Positions 21,365 to 33,252 of a stretch of 64,000 nt of DNA are shown piece by piece (positions within the stretch are counted from its first letter, which is position 1; every line of letters begins with the position of its first letter). Source of the stretch: Gaertneriomyces semiglobifer (lineage: Eukaryota > Chytridiomycota > Chytridiomycetes > Spizellomycetales > Spizellomycetaceae). The position numbers and the translations under genes are program-made. The stretch covers positions 434,001-498,000 of the forward strand of contig JAHLKF010000006.1 in NCBI GenBank assembly GCA_025558075.1, given 5' to 3'. The notes below the pieces were generated by a model that was not told where the DNA came from, ran no database searches, and saw only the letters and a program-made list of their open reading frames with translations.

Positions 21365-21587
21365 TAACCAGGTATATTGACTCTCTTTCTCTACTAATTC
21401 TCTACTAGTTATACGCTGTGGTAAACTTCGCCAGTAACAGTATTGTGTTCTATTCGGCCAGTGTTTTTGCGCAAAAAAGAATTCACACGCGGCGCGTGAG
21501 CGCAGCTTCGGTTCAAATTCACGTCAAGGGCACTTTCATCGTGCATTGCTTGCAAGAAACACTACTGGAGGGGCCTAGTAGGGGCAT
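21365..21587. promoter_or_regulatory. Bidirectional promoter, DBP8 / RNA-repair gene
   Basis: Only 223 bp separate two divergent start codons, so both promoters must lie here or overlap the genes. No clear TATA box; a CT-rich stretch lies next to the DBP8 start (21378-21400). Confidence 0.5.
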
Positions 21588-23344
21588 ATGTCCGCCGTCG
21601 AGGAGGAGGGGACCAAGATGGACAAGTATCAGTACGAGCGGCTGATCCAAGGTAAGACCTAACAACTTGTATGTACTGGGGGTCCACAAAGCCACTCGCA
21701 TTGACAAGCGTTTGCTCCAAATATTAGACTTTCAAACAAAGTTGTCCATATCCATCGATCCACAGGCAGACCCAAATGAATTTCAGCCATCCTCGTCGAA
21801 TTCAGAAGAACCACCTCGTCATATCACTCGGTTACTCATTTTTGATTTTGACTCGACGTTATTCCATTCTCCGCTACCCAGTACTGAATTATGGTCCGAT
21901 ACCCTGGCTGGCGCATTGATTGGCGATTGTGGATGGTTTTCTGAACCAAAGACTTTGCAGCCGCCGTATATTCCGGTGAGGGTTACTCACTGAACTGTTC
22001 CCGATCCAACGTACCTCTAACCTTGACGTATTTTGGTAGGACGCTCCAAGTGAAGAATGGTGGGACCCAGAAGTGGTCCAAGCCGCCCGAGAGGGCATCA
22101 AAGACAAGCAGAGAACGCTGACGGTGCTGCTCACCGGCAGACGGCACGATTTGTTCGGAGACCGTATTATAAAGATGTGTCAAGCCTTGAATCCTCCCCT
22201 AAAATTTGATCTGCTATTTTTCCGAGAAGGCCACAATGTGGATCCGCAATGGCGACATCCAACTACCCTTGACTTCAAGTTGGGCGTTCTCAGAAGTCTG
22301 CTGAAACACTTTCCCACGATTGATCATATTGAGTTGTATGATGATCGCAAACGGCATTTGGATCTGTTTGCCAAAGAACTACAGGTGCTCTGCAAGAAAG
22401 AAAAGATCAAGTCGTTTCAGGTTAAACATGTTGTTCATGCGGAAGTAAAGCATATGCCACCCGAACTTGAGAAAGGGCTTGTGGAAGAGCTTGTCGCACG
22501 CTGTAATGGACGTATTGCGGCAGCTAAACGAAGAGAAGAGGAAGAAAAGCACTCTGGTGCAGTGGATTTGCCCTGCAAACCGCAACGAAGGACGAGTGCC
22601 TCTGTATTTCGGAGCCTTCTGGAACTTACCGAACAAGTACGGTACACTGGTATCTTCTTCAAGGAAGACGATGTCCAGATGTTGCGGGACAAGTTTGGAA
22701 AGCCGAGTGATACTTGGCGCTTTCGTGCGGATCATATTACCATTTGCATGGGACCAGCGAAGGATGATTTGGTGGAACCTCTGGGTGGCATCGGCGCCCA
22801 GGTGGATGTTTGCGTTACGGCAGTAGGATCCATCCCAGACCGAGTGTTGGCGGTCAAAGTAGAACAGCCATCCGAAGATGCTCCACCATTATCAGAGAAT
22901 GCTACACCGCATATCACGATTGCTGTGTCGTTTGGCGCCAAAGCCCAGGAAAGCAACCATATAACTGAATGGACACCTCTTGACGCACCATTTGTTTTGA
23001 CGGGTACCATTGAGGAAAAGAAAGTGATTGGCTTACAAGTAGAGCGCGGGCCAGCGCAAATGAAGAAGAAGGAAGTCTCTATAGGCAATCTGATACAAAA
23101 GCACCATCCGCACCTGAAAGGTCGGGGGATTGGTATGGCTGTTCGTGAAGTGGACGAGTGGATGGCGAAGACTTTTATAGAGAACAATGGGCAGAACGCC
23201 GCTGTGATAGAATGGTTTGTACAGGGTCTTCGGATAGACGAGTTACTAGAGAAGAGCGCTAGTGGTAGCCTTGATAGACTCGGGACATCGCGGTCGTCGC
23301 TTCCGCGGATAACGGAGCAAGCTTTTGTGATGGAGCCAGAGTGA
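21588..23344 (+). CDS. HAD + 2H-phosphoesterase 'Swiss army knife' RNA-repair-type protein
   Basis: Three exons, 21588-21651, 21728-21975 and 22040-23344; 538 residues. The N-terminal half is a HAD-like domain: LLIFDFDSTLFHSPLPSTEL (catalytic DxD at about residues 61-63), LLTGRRHDLF and IDHIELYDDRKRHLDLF. The C-terminal half has two H-x-(S/T)-type motifs, DHITICMG (about residue 334) and PHITIAVSF (about residue 394), as in 2H phosphodiesterases and the phosphodiesterase part of fungal tRNA ligases. This order corresponds to the fungal proteins described as Swiss Army Knife RNA repair proteins (Pfam HAD_SAK). The inferred role is healing of broken RNA ends; the substrate is unknown. The start at 21588 is the first ATG, with a second in-frame ATG ten codons on. 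Confidence 0.85.
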
Positions 23345-23369
23345 ATGGCTCTGCTTTCAAAAATTGAAA

Positions 23370-23727
23370 TCAAAGAAGAAGCCGTGCATAGTCCAACTGA
23401 AATACTTCTGCTGCTAACGAGGTACCTTCTGCGTCCGTGGGAAACAGTCGTTCTCCTCCAAACGGGTAATTGATAAAGATGGTCCTTCCGAGGCTTTTGG
23501 ATGCAAACAGCACACGACCGACAAACCCGACATTGAACCGGGGAATATTCTCCTCTCCCGTTGTGTGTAGCTTCTGTACCTACTACTGATACCCCCATTT
23601 TTTACGAGGAGAACAGCAAGTCCTTCTCTCGGCTGTATTTCTGGCTGCAGATTTTGGTTGTGTTTACATAAAGTTCTTTCATCACGGGCTCCATTTTGGG
23701 ACAACGCCGTGGAGTTTTGGCGGTCAT
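23370..23727 (-). CDS. Candidate two-exon gene, 89-residue unknown protein
   Basis: Exon 1 23668-23727 (MTAKTPRRCPKMEPVMKELY) and exon 2 23370-23579 join in phase 0 across an 88-nt GT...AG intron. The second exon has no internal ATG but reads like protein (IPRFNVGFVGRVLFASKSLG, then GRTIFINYPFGGERLF and GTSLAAEVFQLD). Its stop lies 25 bp from the stop of the convergent RNA-repair gene. No family recognised. The basic start could be a targeting peptide. Confidence is moderate, because both other frames are also open over parts of the region and there is no homologue to anchor the splice choice. Confidence 0.45.
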
Positions 23728-24073
23728 GAAGTTACATTGGGCTTGAAATTGCAAGGTGGGTCTTAACGGCTTCAGTATCAACAGCTTTCTTGAAGGACTC
23801 GATGGAGTTCTGGCCGATATGATGTTAACCGGGTTGCGATGAATACTATAGTGCCGGCGCGTGAAATATTCTTCCAGTCCCAGCTGCACATTTACCGGAA
23901 TATATCCTATACCACTTCTGCCATTCCGTGCGGACTTAAGTTACACTCAGGAACGTTGTCAGCGGAAGCTGGGCTATTTGGAAGTTTGGACTTTGCTGAC
24001 GCGGGGTATGGTGGATGCACCTGACGACCGGTAAGCTCGAGGTTGCAAGCAGTCAACCCCGTTTGTAGAAAAT
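23728..24073. other. Intergenic region upstream of adenylate cyclase
   Basis: About 350 bp between two divergent starts if the candidate small gene is real. Open stretches exist on the minus strand (for instance 23734-23830), but I could not join them into a convincing gene. Expected to hold the cyclase promoter. Confidence 0.45.
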
Positions 24074-27000
24074 ATGGAACGTCCTGGAGACGGTCCATCT
24101 GGTGAAGACCAGAGCGCATTCTTCAGTTCCTCGGCGGCAGGACGGTTCTTGGATGATCTATTGGACGAATATAACTACCCGTCGCATCTAAACTCCCCGA
24201 AAAATGGATCAAGAACTCCGAGCACAATCAGATCGGGAGAGCTCACCCCGAATACCATTCGCCCCCTGAGATGCGGGTCGTTCAGTGAAGGCGGGGCACC
24301 ACTTGCAACTTCTCGTCGACCCAGCATGCCTGGGGTACAAAGCGGAGGCTATTCTGGCGCTGTGGATGCACCGACTGAACCGGTTGTGGAGCGACGAACG
24401 TCAGCTAGTACAGGTGCTCTTCCTCCCCACATTCAACAACAAATGGATAGACTGCATTCGGCCGTGTCGGCCTCTGAAGAGCAGTTGCCGTCGGAGAGAC
24501 GTGAATCTCCTCGACGAGGATCCGAAGATCATGCAGGACAGCACGGCCGTAACTGGTTACGGGGGTCTAACCTGAAACGGCGGTTACGCGGGAAGTCGAT
24601 TGAGGATATGCGGGCATCAGCATCATATCCCAAGCAATTCAGTCCACAGGGTGACCCTAAACCTCCGGTCACAACACCACAAGAGTGGCTCGACAATCTC
24701 TCGACGATCTCATCACCTTCGTCCGTATCAGCCACTGGATCATCGCACTCACGTCGGAGTGTGCAGAGATCCTCGGCGTCGATTCGGACAGGAAATTCCT
24801 CTGGTGATTTGTCGGATCAGCCGAAAGAGAAAAAGCGCCCGTTTCTTTGGAATCCATTTGGAAAGAAACGAGATCGAACCCGGGAGTTGGATATGGCGGA
24901 ACGATCAGCGTCTGAGGGTGGAGTAGGCCGAATGGCTGCTACGGGCATGGGTGATCGGACTCCTACCAGCAGCACCACCTCTGACCCGGCCAAATATTCT
25001 CCTTCCAAAGCTGTTGTACCGCTACCGTTATCGGGATCTGCGAAAAAGTCTAAGAGATCGAAAAGTCGGGATGCCGCAACTGATCTGCAGCTTGATCTAT
25101 CCGGATTTTCCATGGACCCCCTGTACATACCCCACGATATTGTCTCCATTCCACCGCAAGGAATTACTACTCCATCGCCGTACATTTTCCCGTCACCCTT
25201 CGCTTATTCACGTGCCGGAAACAACATATCCCCCGACAGACCAGTGAATTTGCCCACGCCGAAACCGCCGTTACAGACACAAATAATGTCTAACTGGGCT
25301 CCACCAGAGAGTTGGGGGATACAGATAGACGATGAGGAGTCACCAGGAAGAAATTACTTCGGTCCACCGGAGTTATGGCAACCCCGGGAAAGTACAGATC
25401 GGGGTAGTATGAAGAGCTTTAGTGGGGCACTACCAACGGCTTACAGTACTGGTGATTTAAGAAATAATTATGAGGAGAGCGTCGGAGGCGAGAGTGGTGA
25501 CGCTGAGAGCGCCAAAGGTAGCTTTGACCGGGTCTTTGATGAACGAGTTAGTGCACTGCGTCTTTTCAGGAAAGATGGAACATTTGCGACCATATCGACG
25601 AAGGAGTCTACGACGACCGCAGAGTTAATCGCTATCATGGCTAAGAAGTCATTGATAAGCGACTACTCAAGGTACAACATTTGCGTGATTCGTAACGGCA
25701 TCGAACGCATATTACATCGTAATGAGCGGCCGCTATTCATACAACGACGACTTTTTGAGCAAATTGGCTATCTTCAGGGTGACAAAATTGAGCAACTTGG
25801 CCGAGAGGATAATTCATATCTTTGCCGGTTTATGTTCAAGGAGATATCCACAGGTACCGAGATCCCATCGGACTTCTGGCGGTCCTCCAATTTCAGCCCA
25901 TCGAATATATCCCTGGCTGGGTTGAACCTGGCGACCTTACCTGTCCAATTGTTCCATTATGCCAACGAAATTGTGCAGCTGGATGTTTCGCGAAACCCCA
26001 ATATACAAGAAATTCCACAGGATCTTGTGCAGTCCATGGAGGTGATCATGTCGATCATGATGTCGAGCAACGAGTTGATACGATTTCCCCGGTCGTTGCA
26101 ATTTATGCGGACACTGACCGAGATTGATTTGTCGTATAATCGCATAACGTCGCTGGAGGGGACTGGCTTGCATCAGGTGACCGGAATAAAAAAACTCAAG
26201 CTGGGAGGTAACTTGATTGAGCGACTACCGGAAGATATATGCCATGGGTGCCAGGATCTTGAGATATTGGAGCTACACAATAACCGGTTAAGAAGTTTTC
26301 CTGTTGAGGTGTGTCGATATCTGGGGCGGAGCTTAACGACACTGGATCTCTCATTCAACAGGATAAAGGCAAAGATTCCTGAGGCGATCGGGGAGCTGAA
26401 AAAGTTATCTGTGTTGAAGCTAGCAGCGAACCGTATGTATGGAGGACTTCCTTGGAGATTTGGGGAGTTAACCATGCTACGAGAGCTTGACTTAAGAGGC
26501 AACTCGTTTGGCGCCTTAGCCGGCGAAGAGGCTATGGTTATGGAGGTTTTGGAACGTTGTAAAAGCCTCGAAGTTGCGCGATTGGATGCTAATCGTGTGC
26601 GGTGGGTCGGGAAATGGGCAGACCATGATGCGGATAGTGAAGACGATGAAAGAAGATGTCTCGAGTATACTAAACTGAGAACGTTGAGTCTATCACACCA
26701 GTACGATCCTATGAACTCGCAGAACATGGTTTTCTGGGTCACCAACATGACACATTCTCTCCTGGAACTCGATTTGCGGAATAGTGGCATTGACTACCTG
26801 CCGAAACGTCTTTGGGATCGCCTTCCCGGACTAGAACGATGTAATGTCAGCGGCAACAGGTTGAGAACGTTACCGGACTTTAGCTTTGGGGACAGTGCGC
26901 AACCGAATACCAAGTTACGCGAATTAAACGTGAGCAACAATTTTCTCGAATATCTTCCGGATGATATCGGTCTTCTGGAAGCATTGCGTATTTTGGAGTG

Positions 27001-30000
27001 TCAAAGAAATAACCTGCGTGAGCTCCCGGGTGAAGTGTGGAAGCTGGGGTCATTACGAACTTTGAACGCCAGTTCGAATTTACTAGATACTTTCCCTGCC
27101 CCGTTTGCTGACGATGGAACTTTGCTGGCCACAAATGGTCAGGTGGTTACATTCGGTCGTAACCGAAGCATCAAAACTGATGGTACCGGAGCAATGGCAA
27201 TGCAGCCGTTGTCTGCTGGGCTCCAGCAAACAAATAGTGGCCAACAACAACAGGTGACACTGCCACCTTTGAGTCAGTCCTTGCAATACTTGTATCTGTC
27301 AGACAACCATCTTTCGGACGACCTATACCTGGCGTTATATCACCTCCCCAATCTGCTTTCCCTCCACGTGTCGTTCAATGAGATCACGGATATAACTCCG
27401 TGGGTTGTCGCTATACCACTGCCTGTCCCCATGACGCCCTGGTTTACGAATTTGCGAGAACTACATTTGAGCGGGAATTTGATCGCTACCCTCCCCGGCG
27501 AGATTGAGCGAATTAGAGCATTGCGACTCCTGTTTTTGAACGGAAACAAGCTGAGCACCGTACCCGGTGAAGTTGGCAAGCTAAAAGCTCTAGAATGGCT
27601 AGATCTGGGAAGCCAAGTTGGCGGCAGAGGAGAGGGAAGTGGTTTGCGGTATAATGTCTCCAACTGGCCATATGATTGGAATTGGAACTGGAACCTGGAT
27701 TTGAAGTATCTCAATCTCTCTGGCAACCGACGGTTGGAAATCAAGCCATCTGCGTCGGCAGGGAATTTTCTCACTGGTCGGGAAGAGATGATCCCGCGAG
27801 ATGGAAGTCTACCGAATTCCGCAGCTGCAACGAAAGTCAGTGGTAAAGGGGGTACCATTCAAGCGCCAGTCACAAGTGGAGCATTAGTGGCTAATCCCTC
27901 ACAGCGACGTCGTGAGCTTACTGATTTCAACGCACTTACGAACCTTCGCCTCCTGGGCTTGATGGATGTAACGTGCTTGATTGTACCACCAGATGAAACC
28001 ACCAAGCGCCGTATCAGGACAACGGGAAGCGAAGTCCCAATGCCTGGCATCCCAGGCGGAGTCATAAGATATGGTATCGCTGACCTGCTATGGAGGCCAT
28101 ATCCTGACGATGCTCTGAAAAGCGGTGTCAATCAAGGGACACCATTGCTGGAAAATGGTTCGGCGACACCAATGGACGAAGCCTTCTCAGTGTGGGATTT
28201 GGTTGTTCCTAAATTTCGCGGTCGGGAAAATGAAGCTCTATTCGGTTTCTTCGACGGCCGCGGCACAACCAGTGGATGCCAAATGGCTAAGTACTCCTTT
28301 GAGTGGTTTGGTTGGTGTTTGGCGAATGAATTGGAAAAGCTGGAGAATACCAGTAATGAGTATAGCGCGCAGCCGCCTCGGCAAGAAGGACGAAATAGTG
28401 ATGCGAGCGTCTCGAAAATGCCAACGGACATGTCTGGCCCCACACCTCGTCCTGCAGGAGTTCGTTCCCGCAAACAAACCGGTTCGAGCAGCCAGGGCGC
28501 ATCTGGCATGCCTGATGGTGCTGGGAAAGTTCCTGTGTTGGATCCTCAATCCATCACGACTGCTATTCGGAGAACGTTCCTGGCCATCAACAGGGAGCTT
28601 GGTTCTATGGGTGACGAAATTGATGATGGTCCACCCACACGCACATCATCTGACTCCAAGCGGTGGGATCCACCCCGCAAAGCATCCAACCGGTCGACGA
28701 ATGAGAAGCCGAGCCGTTTTGGTAACATGGCTGGGGCCTCTGCCGTCATTGTCTTCATGTACGGGGCGCCATCTCCTACCAAGGGAGGCGCCAAATGCTC
28801 CATGTACATAGCAAATGTTGGTGACGGCATGGCAGTTTTGTCAAAAGCTGGAGGCTTGGCACAAGCGTTATCGAAGCATCATGTGCTTGATTTAGTTGGA
28901 CTTAGCCGGACAGAAGCTGGGTTACTGCAAGCGAACATGATGGACCACGACAGGCGTGGGCGAAGGCAAAGCACCGATGAAGATATGGGTATTCCCACTA
29001 CAGCTTGGCATCTTGCAGAGATGGAACGGGTACATAACGCCAGTGGTTGGTTTGCGAGCAACACCTCTGTAGCTGGTGATACTGATCTGACTCGGGCGTT
29101 TGGATACTTTCCGTTATTGGGCCCCATCAATGCGGATGCGTTCATCCAAGTCCTCGAATTGGAATTTTCAGACGAAGATGAGGCTGGCACAGGCATGAAG
29201 CGCGATATGAGTTTGGACACGAGGACAGGACAGCAACTTGCGCAAGTTGTCGAAGATGATGTGAGCGCCTATACTGCTGCTACCGGAACCGGAGGTATGC
29301 CTGGCCTGCAAAGTGGAGATGAATTTGTCGTTTTGGCAACTGGGGCAGTATGGAAAGCCGTGCGATGCGGTGGAGCCTATGAGGATAGCGCGCAAGTACT
29401 TGTTGATATTGCTCGCAGCGCTGTCGCATCGTCCGGATCAACGGCGAATTCATCTGCAGTTGCGAATTCTACAGTAGCTCAAGCCATGATGAGCGCCCTT
29501 CCTGGAATGACTGGTGGCGTTGGTATGACAAAAAGCATGAGCAACCTTGCTGCACATCAGCAGCAAGGGGGTAAACCTTCGGGAGGTTGGGGAACGGCCG
29601 CGATGAAAGTCCGAGACGTTGCGCTCGGTTTGAACGGCGGAAAAGAGCCTGGTGGCTTTCTGGTGATGGTTCTCGGCTTGAAGGATCTCGCTCGGAAGAG
29701 CGCATGGTGGAATGCCGCAGGTACACGTAGAGGTAGTGCTGAGAGTTCTTCGGAGAGCATTTCTGTCGATGATCGTCGCCGAGGAACTGAGATCAGCCTT
29801 AAGGAACGGCGAAAGAAAGGTGTCGTCGATGAAAACACTGGTGAAACACTTCTGAAGGAGATCGCACCACCTGTTGGTCAGCTTGCGCTAGTGTTCACTG
29901 ACATCAAAAACTCGACTTCTATATGGGAGAGTAACCCAGTCGCTATGCGTGCTGCTCTGCGCTTGCATCATCACGTCATGCGACGGTTACTGCGACAGAC

Positions 30001-31558
30001 GGGAGGTTACGAGGTCAAAACTGAAGGTGACGCTTTCATGGTCAGCTTCCAGAATATCCTCAATGCCGTCGACTGGTGCCTCACAGTGCAAGGAGAGCTC
30101 CTATCCATTGACTGGCCGGTGGAAATTTTGAACACCGTTGACGGCGGTGATATCTGGTGGCAGCGGCACGGTGCCACGGAGTTTGTGAGTGGAGCAGGCT
30201 TGCGAAGACAGTCGAAGGACGCGGACACAGAGGACACTTCGGATATGGAAGTTGAACTGACAGACGACGATGGACGACCGATCAAAGGCACTCACGTACC
30301 TCGCAAACGCAAGGAACTTATTTTCAAAGGTCTTTCTGTTCGGATGGGTGTACATTTCGGGAGCCCACTGTGCGAAGTTGACCCTATTACCTCGCGGATG
30401 GATTACTATGGACCGATGGTTAACCGTGCTGCCCGAGTATCGGGGGCATCGCAAGGAGGACAAGTTCTCATTTCCTCGGACGCTATGAAAGAGCTCAGAT
30501 CACGGCTGGGCTTGTGGAATGATCCTGGACAGTCTATTGAGAAGTCAATTAAGAGTGGAGAGGATCTGACCGACAAAGTGGTCATCAAAGACGATGCATT
30601 ACCCGGGGATGAAGCCCGGAAGCTTAAACAGCTAGGCATCATTACATGGTGCATTGGCGAAGTGAAGCTAAAGGGACTGGAAACACCCGAGGTTATCTAT
30701 GCGGTACGTATGCGCGGGTCCGCGTTTATCCGTTTTCATTCGCCATGTGGGCATTTCTGACTCTTGACTGAACTAGATTTACCGACGCGATTTGATTATG
30801 CGACACAAGTTCTTCGCTCTCGAGCAAAGTGGTGGATTGCACCTTGTGTTACAGGTTCGTGTTTTGTACCTGAACACCTTGATTCATTGGAAAGCTAACG
30901 ACGTTCGTATAGCCACCTCCTGCTTTAGAAGAGGGCAACGAAAAGCGCGTACATATCACTCGGACATCCGTACAGGCGTTGGCAGGTTTGTGTATGCGTT
31001 TAGAACTTCTTGCAGCCAAGTGCGGAGACGAGTGGAAAGAAGAGGACGAAACTCGATACTTGCAGGCACCGGATGGCGAATGGGCTGTTGAGGGAGTAGA
31101 GGAGGATGATCGGCACGGGTTGGTCAAGGCCTTGGAAGGCATTGTGGCCAGGATTGAGGTGAGTTTTAGAGGCCCTCAAGGAGCTACTATTTGTCACCGA
31201 AGTATTGATATATGTTCCTTTGTAGAATGCCATCTCCATCCTCTACCTCACGAAATCTCCGTTCTCTCGAGTGCTTCGGTCCCTTGGTGCTGCCATTGAA
31301 ACTGATCCCAACCATATTTTGCGCGCTTTACAACTTTACGCCGAACAACTCGAACAGCGCAAAGCTAGGAAAGCACAGGAACGCGAGCGAAGAGATGGCG
31401 AGCGTGGGGAACGAGACAGAGACGGCAGGAGTAGTCGACCAGGTAGTGGCAGCAAACGAGACTCACGTCGGGAACGCGATAAGGAACGAGATCGCGAACG
31501 GGACAGAGATAGGGACAAGAGTCGATCGCGGAAGGAGGGGAAAAACAGAGAAGGATGA
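24074..31558 (+). CDS. CYR1: Fungal adenylate cyclase (RA, LRR, PP2C-like and class III cyclase domains)
   Basis: Four exons: 24074-30703, 30777-30854, 30913-31158 and 31226-31558; 2428 residues. Order of parts: a disordered serine-rich N-terminus (1-490); a Ras-association domain (about 492-591, RVSALRLFRKDGTFATISTK...); more than twenty leucine-rich repeats (about 615-1225); a PP2C-like domain (about 1330-1875); and the class III catalytic domain (from about 1938: LALVFTDIKNSTSIWE, GGYEVKTEGDAFMV, MDYYGPMVNRAARVSG). The C-terminus is helical and ends in an RE/RD-rich tail. It makes cAMP from ATP at the plasma membrane and is activated by Ras in yeast. The PP2C part has DGRG where active phosphatases have DGHG, and its last metal motif is lost, so phosphatase activity is unlikely. 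The exon junctions give VIYAIYRRDL and fit the family. Confidence 0.95.
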
Positions 31559-31786
31559 TTACATCGTCTATGCTTGATATGGGCGGTAATGGCACGTCTG
31601 ACGGGCGAATGGAGCGGCGGTCTTTTTTAGGATAGCTTTTGGGCTGTATCAAATTTGTTGATTTTATTATATATATACGATAGAATATTCATGCTCCAAT
31701 GCGCTCGCTTCCGCGTTCTCCTCCGCGCTCTCGGCGCGCCCACCCGTTGCTCATTTGCAAAAGAAACGCCATTTCTTCAATCACGT

Positions 31787-32974
31787 TTAGCTGCGACGCT
31801 TTTCTCCAAAGAGCAGGTCATCGATCTTTAATTGGACTTTGGAATCAGTCGTGTTATTACCGTCGGTCTTCGGCTTCTTTCGCCGAACTTCATTGGGCTT
31901 GGCCAGAGCGCCGTCTTTCCCATCAATGCCTACACCATCGGTGGCAGCACGCCTTTTCCCTTTATCTTTTCTGCCAGAGGTTCCGTCGCCCTCCATGTCC
32001 GGTCCGGCGATTTTGATATAGGATCCACCACAGGTCCGCTCATGCTCACTCCACCACCTGTCCGCCTTCTGCGGTGGTCGATTCATTGCCCGTTTAACCA
32101 ACCCGAAATACGGCGGGCGGTGCTGACATGGTCCTGTGCACTTCCAGATGTGTTTACGGTAATGATCTACCTCGTCGTGAAATGTGTGAAAGACAGTAAT
32201 ATTGACTCCAGCAGCTTGGCTGACCCTTTTAGCTTCTCTTAAAAACTCTTCCCCGTGGGCATCCCTGTCCTGCTCCTTTTTGCTTCCGACTAAGAACAGG
32301 TAGGCGTGAATCATCTCATGCAACAGGGTTTCAATGTAATCTTTCTTGGTTCGGAACTTCAGCAAAGGCTCGCTCATGCGTATACTAATGTATCCCCCTG
32401 CTTCCCAGCGACACAATCCTGCACATAGGGTCATCTTACTGGACCACCGTACTTCAACGGAGGAAAGGGCAGAGTTGAAGTACTGATCGTTGAATTGGAG
32501 GAATAAAGAGTGCAAGTCTGGGAACGGGTCTGTTGGATCGTCAAAGGAAATTTGTTCATAAAGCGTTGATGAGGATATCATGTTTCCGGTATCTCTCGGT
32601 ACTGACGGCCCGGCAATTGACTCGATGTCATCAACGACAAATGAGCTTGTACCAGCAACGTGTAGATTTTCTTCATCTTGAAGTTTTCGAGCGAGCTCCT
32701 CATCAGGATCGATCACTTGTAGTACGGCGTTTGTTGTATTCGAGTGGCCTAGCGAGAGTGCAAGTTTATTTTCCTCTTCTTGAAGTTTCCGTGCAAGTTC
32801 CTCGTCAGCACTAATGCTTAAGATGCCGTGGTTGTTCCCCACGGCACGTTTAGAGGTTGTCAGCAGTACTTGCTCATGCTCTTCTTTCTGAAGCCTAATA
32901 GCGAGTTCTTCGTCGGAGGTTATGGAACCATTGTTGAACTCATTGTCATTCCTCGGTTGACGGGCGCCCTCCAT
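31787..32974 (-). CDS. SPRTN: Spartan-type DNA-protein-crosslink protease
   Basis: A single-exon frame of 395 codons. The SprT metalloprotease domain starts near residue 150 (FPDLHSLFLQFNDQYF) and contains the active site HEMIH (219-223), with a further histidine in DAHGEEF (about 240). A zinc-ribbon-like part follows (CTGPCQHRPPYFGLV ... HERTCGG). This matches SPRTN/Dvc-1, which degrades proteins crosslinked to DNA during replication. The N-terminus has three copies of a DEELA.(K/R)LQ.EE motif (20-35, 56-72, 90-104) that look like ubiquitin-interacting motifs; human SPRTN instead has a ubiquitin-binding zinc finger at its C-terminus. The C-terminal QLKIDDLLF resembles a weak PCNA-binding box. 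It starts 278 bp from the divergent annexin gene. Confidence 0.9.
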   Translation of the reverse strand: MEGARQPRNDNEFNNGSITSDEELAIRLQKEEHEQVLLTTSKRAVGNNHGILSISADEELARKLQEEENKLALSLGHSNTTNAVLQVIDPDEELARKLQDEENLHVAGTSSFVVDDIESIAGPSVPRDTGNMISSSTLYEQISFDDPTDPFPDLHSLFLQFNDQYFNSALSSVEVRWSSKMTLCAGLCRWEAGGYISIRMSEPLLKFRTKKDYIETLLHEMIHAYLFLVGSKKEQDRDAHGEEFLREAKRVSQAAGVNITVFHTFHDEVDHYRKHIWKCTGPCQHRPPYFGLVKRAMNRPPQKADRWWSEHERTCGGSYIKIAGPDMEGDGTSGRKDKGKRRAATDGVGIDGKDGALAKPNEVRRKKPKTDGNNTTDSKVQLKIDDLLFGEKRRS

Positions 32975-33252
32975 GAGAGTGACAGGTGACTATGGCTCCC
33001 TCCATGCGCGGGGAAAGAAGCTGCCCCGCCTCAATGCTGCCCCGACGGGCCGTGGGTTGATACCTTACTTACGACGGGACGGAATCTGCGGTTGCCGGTG
33101 TGTACGATGCCTTGGCGGAAAAGTCATGCAAGAACACCCAGCCCATCGCCCGCGCTCGCGTATGCAACCGAACCTGCGAACTGCGAAGTTTAAAAGCAGC
33201 AGCGTTTCCCCAAAGGGGCCAGTCAGAGACCATTGAAAGCAAATTAGAATCG
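32975..33252. promoter_or_regulatory. Bidirectional promoter, Spartan / annexin
   Basis: A 278-bp divergent spacer. The annexin reading frame stays open upstream to an ATG at 33100, but that extension is basic and cysteine-containing and unlike the proline-rich annexin start, so I treat it as leader. No sharp core element seen. Confidence 0.45.

Noticed and set aside
33100..33252. Upstream extension of the annexin from an ATG at 33100
   Set aside because: The added 51 residues are basic and unlike any annexin start; MSGYPGYPPQ is the usual beginning of this type.
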